In this document: positions 39,823-51,000 of the stretch, in pieces
Numbering within the stretch: position 1 is the stretch's first letter
How the letters are laid out: the number at the start of each line of letters is the position of its first letter
Source of the DNA: Psoroptes ovis
Lineage: Eukaryota > Arthropoda > Arachnida > Sarcoptiformes > Psoroptidae
Assembly (NCBI GenBank): GCA_002943765.1
Contig: PQWQ01000012.1
Location: forward strand, 1,625,501 to 1,689,500
Length of the DNA stretch: 64,000 nt
Direction of reading: 5' to 3'
Made by a program: the position numbers and the translations under genes
The notes under the pieces: model-generated
What the model saw: only the letters and a program-made list of their open reading frames with translations
Told to the model about the DNA's origin: nothing
Databases searched by the model: none

Positions 39823-41906
39823 TAGTAATGATTTCCTGTCGAATTCAGACGATTTCGGCCAGTAGGGATTTGGGCCAGAAGGGTCAATCGATCAATTTCT
39901 CCGAGGATTTCACGGCGAATTTCAACCCGATTTCCCTTGAAGATTGTCCAGCATTTGTCACGCTAATTGCCCGTCATACTACCGTAACCCAGTGGCAACC
40001 ACTGTCCACCGATTGATGCCTTCTGTAAAGCGTTAAATGATTCAATTATTATTTTCCAAAAATAACTTATTTTTATCAATTTTTTTTTTGAAATCTAATA
40101 TTTGTCAAAATCATTAACATCATTTGTATAAATAATCATTCGATTATTATCATTATCACAAAGAAACTTGAATTATTTATCAAATTACGACCATTTTTAA
40201 TAGAAATTTGACATTTAATTTTTTTTTATTTTTAAATCAAAAAACAAAAATAGAAAGAGAGCAAATCATCATTATCATTATATCTGAAATCGTCAATGAA
40301 CTAATTTGATATTTGAACTTCGCGATAATTTCGAAAGATGGTTCGACCTTTGAAAGTAAAGAAAAAAACAAGGGAATCAAAGAGTATTTTTGGGGGTGAA
40401 AATATTTTCTCTGAGCACCAGAAAATATTCACAGAGGTCTGTACCTGTGAAGATTCACCATGTGCGCGGGTGACCCTTGCGGTTTACCACCACTCGATTA
40501 CCAATTGTACTATGAATGCTGAACTGTTCGGGGTAAACTATATGGGGATTTGATGAGATGGTTTCTTTTTTTCTTGAAAATCATTGAAAAATTCAAAGAA
40601 AATTGAGAAATTGATTAAAATTCATCTTTGCTTTTTTTTTCTTACTAAAAATAAGAAATTGAAATTAAAATTTTAAAGATGTTCACCTTGTTCTCTCTCT
40701 CTCTACTTTCATTATTTTGAAATGATATTTCTTATTTCAAACACATAAGAAATAGTGATGATCTAGAGAGCTAGATAGAGTCATCTTTGTTTCGATGATT
40801 CAGTTGCATATCGCTGGGAGAAAGTTTTGAATAACGGGGTTTCAATATTCATTTCATCATATGATCATTGATATCAATTTTTTCATTCGATCAATTGCTC
40901 ATTTTTGGCTCAAATGTATGCAACAACTCAAATCGATTATTATTTTACGATTTAACCATTTATTGTTGATTCAATGATTGAATCAATCGAAATTGATACG
41001 ATCGATGAATTTAATGAAAAATTAATTGTTATTAAATTTACCATTGTTTTAATCACCATCAATTGTCTTTCAGCTTTGAATCAATGCTACAAGTTAAGAC
41101 ATTAGCTACTAGTAATTGAATCATTCAATCGACGATGATAATTTCTTTTGTCTAAAAATCACCAATAATCTACCATTCATTAATTCATTATTATTAATTG
41201 ATTAATTATAAATTATGCAAACAATTCCTAGATTATGACCAATTATTATCATCATCCATCGATTTATGATCTCTAAATTACTTCAAATAATCAACTATTC
41301 TTTGGTTTGAATCGAATTTGAGTCTGAAATAATGTTCAAAGTTAATTCGACTGTCAAACCAATCAAATATAGATAAAATCAATAAATTAATGACCAACTG
41401 ATACCGTAACAAAGGTAAGACAATATTTGATTGACATTTTTTCCAATATTCCAAACTTTAGGCGTTTTCCAACGCATTATTCAAACGTATTCTATTTAAT
41501 GATGTCAGATGATTGAAAATTGCTTTGAAAATGACTAAATTAGCATCAAATTTGCATCCAATTTTCACCATAATTTGCGTATAAATACCAATGATATAGT
41601 TCATATATGAGCAATTGTAGATTATTGGGTCAATATGTTTATTTTTCTCGCACCAAAATCGAAAAAAATAAATATAAAAATAGCGACAAATACGAAATAC
41701 GAATCTGAATCTAAATATATTTAAAAATAAATTGATAAAAATAAAAAAAATGAAAAAAAATTTAAAAATAAATAAATAAGATCATCATCATCATCGATGC
41801 TTACTTTCTTCTCAATTCATAGATTTCAATTTCAATTTTCTTTTGATTTCAAAAAACATAGAAAAGAAATGAATTGAAAATCTAAATTGAAATTCATTTT
41901 GAATTA

Positions 41907-41987
41907 TTAGGTTGTCCCATAAGTTCTTACTGCTTTTCGAATGAAAAAAGAATTTAAATAATGGCAAGAACTTATGGGACAACCTAA
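41907..41987. mobile_element. Mariner MITE, copy 15
   Basis: 81 bp between TA dinucleotides. Left TTAGGTTGTCCCATAAGTTC, right GAACTTATGGGACAACCTAA, exact over 20 bp. Confidence 0.92.
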
Positions 41988-42162
41988 TATTTTGAATTTT
42001 AATTTTTTTTCTGATTTTTCATTTTACGAATCAAATTCAAATCTGAATTCAAATGAAAGCATAATTTCGTTCTCTTTTTTCGTTGATTTCGATGATTTTA
42101 ACGGTAAGATGCTTATTGGAGATGATGATTTCTTTTTCATTTTTCGAAAAAAAAAAAAAACA

Positions 42163-42245
42163 TCTAAGGTTGTCCGAAAAGTTCATTCCGCTTAATCAAT
42201 AGACTTGCTAATGAAAATCGGCCAGAATTATCTGGACAACCTAAA
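42163..42245. mobile_element. Mariner MITE, copy 16 (second lineage, inverted)
   Basis: Left CTAAGGTTGTCCGAAAAGTT, right TATCTGGACAACCTAA. The interior CCGCTTAATCAATAGA is the reverse of copies 7 and 8. It sits 176 bp after copy 15. Confidence 0.85.
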
Positions 42246-42921
42246 TACGTTGATTCGAATTGATAAATTGATATTCAAAGAAAAAAAAATTGAGGTAAAT
42301 AAAATGAAAGAAACAAGTAATTCAACAAGCAATTTAGAAGATGAAGAAATTTAAATGTTTGTTCACCAATCCAGTGGTGATGCATTTGTAATGATCTAGA
42401 TGTGCTTGACAAGATAGATCTTATTGGTAGATAGATGTGTAGATGGTAATGTTGTTGTTGTTGTTGTTGTTGTCGTTGACGATATCAATGATGATGATGA
42501 TGTTGATGATGATAAAATCAGAAATGATGACGACGAAAAACTGTTGAAAGATGTTTCATCAAGATAATATTTCATTGATGATAATTGATATCTTTTGAAT
42601 AAACAATGAATTAATTAAAAATTGATGAAAATTGAAAAAATAAAATGGTAAATTGATTGTTATTATTCATTTCATCGTGTATCGGATCGATTCAATTGAT
42701 GATAATAAAACATTAATAGCAATCGACAATCGAATGATACGATCGAATTTGATAATGATCAGCTCAAACAATACCAAGTTTCCCAGATATTTAAATCTTT
42801 TCTTAAATCTTAAATCTTCAAATCTTAAGACATTTACTTTATTGATTTCTCATAGATTTTGATTTTATTTTCTACGGCAACAGCTCACTCAAGAAATGAA
42901 TGGTCAGCTTATTGATTGTAG

Positions 42922-43029
42922 TTATTTGTCCAATAAATTACACATCGGAAGAAATACGAGAAGATAATCTCCATTTATATTAATTTTTAATCGAAAAAAT
43001 ATCGAAATTTATTGGACATCGACAAATAA
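42922..43029. promoter_or_regulatory. Inverted repeat with two opposed CCAAT boxes before RacGAP1
   Basis: TTATTTGTCCAATAAATT (42922-42939) is mirrored at 43006-43029 by AATTTATTGGAC, then CAAATAA after a 6 nt insertion. CCAAT at 42930 and ATTGG at 43011 fall inside the arms, the second only 33 bp before the ATG. Paired CCAAT boxes are typical NF-Y sites of mitotic gene promoters. The role here is inferred. Confidence 0.4.
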
Positions 43030-43047
43030 TAGTAAAAGAAGCTCACG

Positions 43048-46000
43048 ATGTATTATTCATCTTCATATCATTCCAGGTAAGTGTTTTTGATTCTTAACGA
43101 TTTCTATTGTTTTGAATTTTTGAAATATCAAGATTTTAATGATTAAATGATCAAATTAATTAATTTGATCATTTAATGAGTTTTTTAATTCAAAAAAAAA
43201 ATCAGAACATCAAAATAGTCCTTAGACCAATTGTGTAGAAATAGTTGCAAGAAATTAATTTCCCGTATTATTTTCATTGTTTTGATTTCGATTTTGTAAA
43301 ATTAATTTTTTTTTTTTGAATTTTCAATCAAAAGTATTAGGGTTAGGCGTGATCCACGAAAACCTGTTATATATTTTCATCATCATCCGAATGTACCACC
43401 GCAACCATCACCGCCGCCGCCACCCTTACCAATAACAAATCCATCACCATTACCATTGATAATTGAAATGCCTCAACCGACGATGAATGGTACGATGAAA
43501 CGATCATCTAAGCATAAAACGCCGCCACCACCACCTCAGCATCAGCAGCCACCATCGATTAAATTATCACCATTATCAATGTATGATGAAATGACACGAT
43601 TTACAAACATGAATAATGTTATTGATTTTAATGATGTTGACAGTAAGTAGTATTTTTGATTCAGATCAATCAAAGTGATTAATTCTTACAAACAAAAAAT
43701 AATTATTATTAATGGAAATCTTTGTTTTATTTTTAATTTCTTGATAAACACAAAATAGAAATAATCACTTTGGCTAAAAATTTTGATGAATGTCGAAAAA
43801 AATGGTCTGAAGCATTAGAAACAATACATGAACGTGATGAAACGATTGCTAAACAACGTGAAGAAATACATCGATTAACAATACAATGTGAATCGATGAA
43901 AAAAACATTAACACATGAAATTAATTTAAAAAATGAACTACAAAATGAATATAATGTAATGCGTAAAACAATAACAATACTAAGATCAATTGTTTCGGAA
44001 AATAATAAAAAATTGAAAAATAATTTAGATCATTATCGTTCAATTAATTGTATTGTTGAAGAACTTAATGATAAATATAATAATGTAGAACAAGTGAATA
44101 GTGATGATCATACCACTATAACAACAACATCTGATACTGATACCGGTAGCTATTTATTCGATAAATCTGATGATGGATTAGATTCGATTAATCATCAAGA
44201 ATCTCCGATTGTTGTTGAATCAAAAATCGATGCTGAAGATTCCAATAGTATTAATATAATCAATAATAATAATGGTGATAATCGATTTGCAACAATAATC
44301 GAAGTCAATGATGAAGATGATAATGAAATAAATGAAACTAATGATAATCAAGTCAAAGTTACTGCAGTCAAACAGCCCGAATTAGCTCTGACGACAATAC
44401 GTTCATCTTCAGTTGAACCAAAACAATTCAACACCAACAATCAGCAACAGCAACAACAATATCGTCAAAGACCATTACCTATGCCACGTACAAAAAATCT
44501 TGTGCGTAATCAATCATCGAAATTAGAAGCTAACCGGTTGGACACAAGACCACATCAATTTATGGAGAAAAAAGCATTCAAAACAACACTATCATGTACA
44601 GTTTGTTCATTGACAATTAATTTTTATTCGACATATTATACATGCAGTGAATGTCGTGCTATTGTTCATAATAATTGTCGTAATTATTTAGCATGTCCAT
44701 GTTTACCGTACATGATACCGAATGTTAGCATTAAAAAAATGCTCAGTCTTTCAACTGATAAAGTGATAAATGGTGGAAAATTTTTAATTATCGGTGATTT
44801 TGTTCCCGATCTAACACGGCCATGTGTACCGGCCATATTAATACATTGTTGTAATGAAATTGATCGCCGTATTCGTAATGCAATGAATGAATCATTAGAT
44901 AAAAATACTGGTGATAATAATTTCCATAATAATCAAAATAAACATAAGAAAAAATATTCAACAAATTTCGAATCACCAGTGGTCGGTGTTTATCGTATAT
45001 CGGCTACCGATCAAGATGTACGTGAACTGCGTAATCGTATATTACGTGCTGAACATGGTATACCAAATCTAAGCCATATCGATTCAATTCATACCATATG
45101 TGGTGTTGTGAAAATGTTTTTACGTGATTTAGATGATTCATTAGTATCACGTATTATGTGGCATAATTTTGTACGTGCATCAAGTAAGTCTCGAATTGTT
45201 TTTTTTGATTCATTGTATTTAATCATTTATCATTTCCATTTACTCGTAGATCAAATCAATGAGTATATGATTTCGAAACAATTCATCAATGATACCGATG
45301 ATGATGATGATGATGGCGATGGCGGCGACGACATTGATGATGATAAACCAGATTCCGGTGTTGATGATAATCTAAGTGAACAAACAAAATCAGATGGCAG
45401 TATTTGCATCAGTATTAATGGTGGTGATTGTAATAACATTAATCAAAATAAAAATAATGACAAAAATCAACGATTATTAGTGCTTAAAAAAGTCATTTGT
45501 GAATTACCATTACCACATCGTGATTCATTAGCATTCCTAATTAGACATTTGAACTTTGTTGCTCGTTGTGAAAATGTAACATTAATGAAACATCGTTCGC
45601 TAGCCACCGTATTTGCACCGACAATTGTTGGTAATTCTGAATTTTGCCGACAATCACCGACTGAATTGCAGCAAGAAATACCGAAACAAATTATGGTCAT
45701 GAATGCATTGTTTGAAATTGATAATGAATTTTGGCAAAAATTACTTACTGAACCAGATTTTTCCATACAATCATCATTTGCATCTCAATCAATCTCATCA
45801 TCATCAACAAATAATAATACTCATCATCAAATAGCAGTAAATATTCGTAAAAAATCAACATCAGTTATGGATCTAAGTAAAACGATTAAATATTTTGATA
45901 ATCCAAATTCGAATACTGATAATAGATCGGTAGTGTTTCCGAATAAAAAATTCGATACGCTGCGGCCATTGAAATCATCGATGAAACAACAAGAATCAAA

Positions 46001-46094
46001 ACAAGAGCAGGAGCAGCAAAAATCAAATAAATCGGCAACATTGAAACGACGAAAATCGTTTGTTGAAAATTTACGTAAATATGCATTTCAATGA
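43048..46094 (+). CDS. RacGAP1: RacGAP1/MgcRacGAP (tumbleweed) homologue, 4 exons
   Basis: Centralspindlin GTPase-activating subunit; in animals it pairs with the kinesin MKLP1 and controls RhoA during cytokinesis. Exons 43048-43076, 43347-43642, 43759-45183 and 45250-46094 total 2595 nt (864 aa), with phase kept at each join. Order: Pro-rich N-terminus, coiled coil about residues 113-222, Asn/Asp-rich linker, C1 zinc finger about 374-423 (His, paired CxxC-type cysteines, HNNC), RhoGAP domain from about 461 to 740. The arginine finger lies in GVYRIS (about Arg521). FLRDLDDSLV, LATVFAPTIVG and IPKQIMVMNALFE follow the family. Odd points: the GAP domain is interrupted by a Lys/Asn loop and by about 60 acidic and Asn-rich residues, and Ser stands where many RhoGAPs have Asn before LA. 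AATAAA at 46162. The start is the only ATG that joins in frame. Confidence 0.92.
43142..43177. repeat. 36 bp perfect palindrome in RacGAP1 intron 1
   Basis: ATTAAATGATCAAATTAA is followed directly by its exact reverse complement with no spacer. It lies in the 270 bp first intron. Confidence 0.9.
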
Positions 46095-46263
46095 TCATGA
46101 CAATTGTAATCAACAATGAATTATAATATATTTTTGACTGATTAATTTTTTATTTTTATTGAATAAAATTCAAATTTTTTTAATGGTATCAATGATTGAA
46201 TCGATGTTTTTTTATGTACAAATGTATGGCAATGATTGTTTGTTATGGTTTTTTCTTCTTTGC
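46095..46263. terminator. Shared 3' region of RacGAP1 and the SLC37 gene
   Basis: 169 bp between the two convergent stop codons. The plus-strand AATAAA is at 46162-46167, and minus-strand AATAAA motifs are at 46155-46160 and 46149-46154. With normal cleavage 10-30 nt downstream of each signal, the two mRNAs would overlap at their 3' ends. Confidence 0.6.
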
Positions 46264-48081
46264 TCAAGATACAATACGATTATCATCACTATTAATCGAT
46301 GTAGATGTCATCGATGTTGACATCTTTGAATTACATCTTTTTCTTCGATGTTTTTGTTGTTTTTGCTTGATTTCAGCATACACAACACGTATTAAACAAC
46401 AAGCTGCAATAAAATCACCAATCATACATAAATAAAACACTGAATTCCATGTAAAATGATCGGATAATGGACCAGTGATTGTTGGTCCAATTGCGGCACC
46501 AATCGAACCAGTACCATCAATAATGGCTGATACGGTTGCTGTTGCTGCTTTTGTCGGTACTTTACAAGCTAAATTTGCCGAAACTGATGTTATGATCAAC
46601 GAATATGGACCATTGATGAAGAAACCATTAAGAAATTGTAGTGTTAAATTGATTGCAATGTTGATTGATGAAAAATTTGCTAATAAAAACAACTAATTTA
46701 AGTGAAAATGATTGATTAATATCAAATCGAATATCATTTTTAAAAAATCAAATTACCGATGGAATAGCCAAGAGCAAGAATGATACACAAGTAATACCAC
46801 CAGCATTCGTCAAATCTGACATCAGACCAGCCATGATTGAACCAACACTGCCACCAATATCAAACATTAATGACATGTATGCGGATTTTGATGGTGCAAT
46901 TTGATCTTTGCGAAAAGAAAAGAGGAAAAAGTAATTAAAATTAATCGAATGGATCCAAATCATCAATGTAAAACCTACTTGTGGCGCTGATAAATTTCGG
47001 TAACCACGTTAAAAATATATATGAAACGGATTTGGTGAAAAATAAACAAATTGAAAATTCAATTACACCCGGTATTAATAATGCATCCAACACGCCGATT
47101 GCATTGGATTTCTTGTTTTGATCATTATTATTGTTGTCATCTGCTGATACATTTTGTACAAGTTGAGCTTGTAATTTTGGTTGTTTTTGTTGATTATGGC
47201 CAACATTATTCACTGTTGATGGTATCGATATTGTTGATACCGATGTTTTGATTGTTGATGATTCTTCATCAGCAAATTTCCTACGATTATCCTCATCATC
47301 GTTTAATGACATGTTTACTTCGAGATCAACATCCGATGGTTCTGTGATTGGATGGTATGAATTGATTAAATCAATTTTGGTATTTGCAGAGATAAGATTT
47401 CAACTTACTTTCAACCAAAAGAAAAAATATCACAATCGAAATCATTATACAAAACAAACCGGGCACAATGAATGATAGGCCCCAATCAAAATCGACAAAA
47501 AGGCCAGCAATAATGGTGCCAAGCATATTACCAAGTGATGTATGTAATGACCAAATACCGAATATGAGACCTTTTTTCGATGAACCAAACCAGCCATTGA
47601 TAATTGCTAATACAGCCGGAAAACCAGTCGATTCCATGAGGCCGGTCAACAATTGTGTAATAATAAAAAATGTTAATGAATGTATTTGAAAGTAGAATGC
47701 CGAACCAGTTATCATACAAAGAATGCCACAAAATGTTAATGATATCGATAGAAAATAACGTAAATTACTACGTTCAGCAATGAAACCGGTGAAAAACATG
47801 CCGAACGCATATGTACCCCAATAACAGCCATCAATTAATGATAAATAACTATTAGCATTTTTATCATTGAATGGTGACCAATTCGAATCAATATCACTAA
47901 TATTACCATTGAATAATTTTGATTTAACAACGGCCATCGGTTTTCGTGACATATGATATATTGTATAAACAATGAAAGTTAATACTAATACTAATACACG
48001 ATGTAACAATAATTTTCGTGACGAATCTTTGGTACGTATCAAAAATGATTCGACCAATTTTGAGCTAATTGTTTTTGCCAT
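46264..48081 (-). CDS. SLC37A: SLC37-family sugar-phosphate/phosphate exchanger, 4 exons
   Basis: Major-facilitator membrane carrier. SLC37 proteins exchange glucose-6-phosphate for phosphate, usually at the endoplasmic reticulum. Exons in coding order 48081-47409, 47341-46979, 46905-46757 and 46692-46264 give 1614 nt (537 aa); introns are 64-73 bp. Diagnostic stretches: YHMSRKPMAVVKSKL after the first membrane span, then multiple hydrophobic spans (GCYWGTYAFGMFFTGFIAER, LTGLMESTGFPAVLAIINGW). A cytoplasmic loop follows LLVEKPSDVD and is Asn/Gln-rich. Then come FDIGGSVGSIMAGLMSDL, NGFFINGPYSLIITSVSANL and IIDGTGSIGAAIGP, typical of SLC37A1-3 rather than A4. The basic C-terminus KQKQQKHRRKR could be a retention signal (inference). 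An in-frame stop lies 13 nt upstream of the ATG. Which of SLC37A1-3 it is cannot be settled here. Confidence 0.9.
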
Positions 48082-51000
48082 TTTGTAATCTTCTTATCAG
48101 ATTGATTGATTATAATTAAAAATAAATTATATTACAATATGATTTGAATTAGATGATATTATTTCAAAGAAATTCTTGAAATATTTTTCAGAAAATTTTC
48201 TTCTTAAAACGAATTTGATGTTCGTAGTCAAACACGTATATGATCGTAGAAAATGCAAGTGTGGATTTTAAAAATGATGATTGTTTGTATTGATGATCGA
48301 AACAATAATACATTTCACATTTGATAATGATGATGATATACGTCAAAAATGAATTTTTTTTTTCAAATGAAACAAAAACAAAAACACTGGTTGATGGACA
48401 ATTAATTGATTCGATTCGTTGAACAATTAATTAATTTGATTAATTTAATTTTGATTTTGAATCGAAAATATTATAGATTTAATAGTTGCTGTTGTTGTTA
48501 CTGATGATTATTTTTAAATTCAATTTCACAAGTTTAAATCTCTGCGCCAAAAAATATAATTTCTGTCAATTTTTGAATAATTTGAATTCGTATGAAAATT
48601 CAATGGCTTTTTATATCAAACACACATCGAAGCTAATGAAATATTAGAAATGAATGGGGAAAACATTTATTCGTAACAATTTATCAATTATTATGTGCGT
48701 GATTGATTCAATCAATATTTGATTAGATTATGGTATTATCATTGACACACACACACAACCACACACACATCCTCGTCATCATCATCAGCGAATGGTATTA
48801 ATTGATTATATTTTTCAAAATACATCATTCAATACATCAACCAATCAATGTGCGGGTGTTTGTTGTTAAATCGATATTCAATTGTATCCATAATATCTTC
48901 ATCATTCGATTGGTAAAATGATCGAATCGATCGAGTTGATTGGGTGAAGATGGGGAACCATAAGATGATAACAAAGAGTGTAATGTAATATCAATTATTG
49001 ACGATATTTTTAGATACAAAGCATCATCATCATTGGAAAGTATAATTTAGACATTCTGATTTTCGTTTAATCCTTTGATTGTAATGTTGAAATTGTCGAT
49101 TTAGGTCGAGGTAATCAAAATGCTTGGTCAATTATAATGGAATTCATAACACTTACCACTTAACACTTTAATTCAATTAATCATCTTAGGAAATGGTTCT
49201 AATAATTCAATGATCGATGATCTTAATTTTCTCTTCCTTTTCTTTTCGATCTTCAATATTCGGCTGAATGTCACATTAATTGTTCAATCGTTTCGAACAG
49301 ATTGATTAACCAGAAAAACCTTCATTCATATCAATCGTCTTGACCTTTAATTGTTGTCGTCAATCAAATTGAATCGTTAGGATGGAAATCGGTCGGTTTC
49401 ATTGATTAAATTGTTACATTCATTTTGGTATTTCCCTATTGACATCCAATCAATTTATTCATTGATTATTTATGTTGATCAAAAAATCATTTCGTATGCA
49501 TGAGACATTTAGTACATCGATGATGACGATTAATCAATACGTATTGATTTTCAAATATCGAATAAACAAAGCGAAAAAAACCTGATTTACATAAATAAGG
49601 GTTGATTGATTGATTGATTTGATTTAATCGTCGTTGACGTTGTTGCTTGTCTATCTGTAATCGCAATTGTTGTTTTCTTATTAGTCTTCTTGGGTATTTT
49701 GGTAATTCAATATTCATAATATGCAGCAATTATTACAGTATTTTTCGCATTATAATTGATTAGATTGATCATAATCGATCGATTTAATCGACTTGAAATT
49801 GTTTGAACGTGCAAATTTGGTTGCAATTGATGATGAAGTCATTGAAAACTTTCAATTTAGGAAATTTCAATTTAGAAATTCATCGAAATCAATGATTAAA
49901 ATCTTTACCAACTAAACTAAATTCAAACTGAATCAAATTCAAATAAGTCAAAGAATGGCAGCGAATCATGTCTGATGATGACGTTTTATGTTTGAGATTT
50001 GTTTATATTTTCAAATTTTCTGTGATTTAGAAAAAAACAAGCATCATGCTTGTACGATATGCGAAGACGCATAAAAATGTACAAAGATATATGCAGCGAT
50101 TCACCAAGACGATGTGCGAAAATGTTCAAAGATATACTTTAACAAACAATGAATTAATACATTAATGAATGGCCAACGATACACATGATACATTTGAAGC
50201 AACAAAACAGAACAAAAAATGACAAAATACATTTAAAAATTTGATTCAATTTACTGAATCAGTTATAATTCAGTAATCGTTTACCCATTGAAAGTTTGGT
50301 AACTGATTTTTAATCATAATTAAACGCATTTTTGCGTCGTATTCCATGAACTCTATTTATCAGACATTAAATCAGAATCATATGAATAGATGAATACATC
50401 GAAATATTACTTGATGAATGGGGAAAGCGTCTGAAAAGAATGTATATTGAGAAATTGGATAAATCAATGAATTGAGTACGATTCCATAGTTTGCCAAAAT
50501 AGTTTTCATTCCATTCGGGAAATAATGACCGATATCATCAATGATCATTGCTAGTAATTATGATCATCCTTAAATAATGATGAAAAAAAGTGTGTACGCG
50601 TGTTCGCATGAGGTTTTTTTTTTTATTTTTAGACGATTTATTTAAATTTCATGAACAAATTTTAAAATTTTCAATGATAATTGATTTGAATATCGCAGAG
50701 AGTGAGGCGCACTTCATCATCATTTCGTCATAAACAACACATTTGATGATCGCTGCTTGGCTGATTTGTCGTCATTATCGTATTAATAATCATTGGCTTC
50801 AACATTCATATCATCAACAAGTGAAAATCAATATGCACGATCAACTCGTTCAATGAAAATCGATTCATTCGATGATTGATTTATTAATATATTCGTCGAA
50901 ACCAAAGATATTTGATACATTGATTATTATTAGATTTTTCTTAATTTTATTTCGAAATTGAAACAAATTAAATACATATTTATATCATTTACATCATTGC

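Larger units (their letters stand above)
20882..43047. other. 22 kb gap between DRAK and RacGAP1, no recognised gene
   Basis: I find no open frame with coding character or homology I recognise. The gap holds ten mariner MITEs, one hAT element, many A/T-rich and trinucleotide simple repeats, and several less AT-rich patches (about 36.4-37.4, 39.0-39.5, 39.84-40.02 and 40.43-40.55 kb). It must contain the DRAK promoter near its left end and the RacGAP1 promoter near its right end. It may also hold non-coding first exons or non-coding RNA genes that cannot be called from sequence alone. Confidence 0.6.

Noticed and set aside
39747..40016. Plus-strand frame of 89 codons
   Set aside because: Its first third is mariner MITE copy 14. 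The rest is in a less AT-rich patch but has no recognisable protein match.
44788..45766. Several minus-strand frames inside RacGAP1
   Set aside because: Shadows of the real coding strand, caused by GAT/ATC-rich codons.
49487..49729. Minus-strand frame of 80 codons, Arg/Gln-rich
   Set aside because: Coding-like in part, but no homology, no clear splice partners and no conserved motif; kept only as a note in the gap entry.
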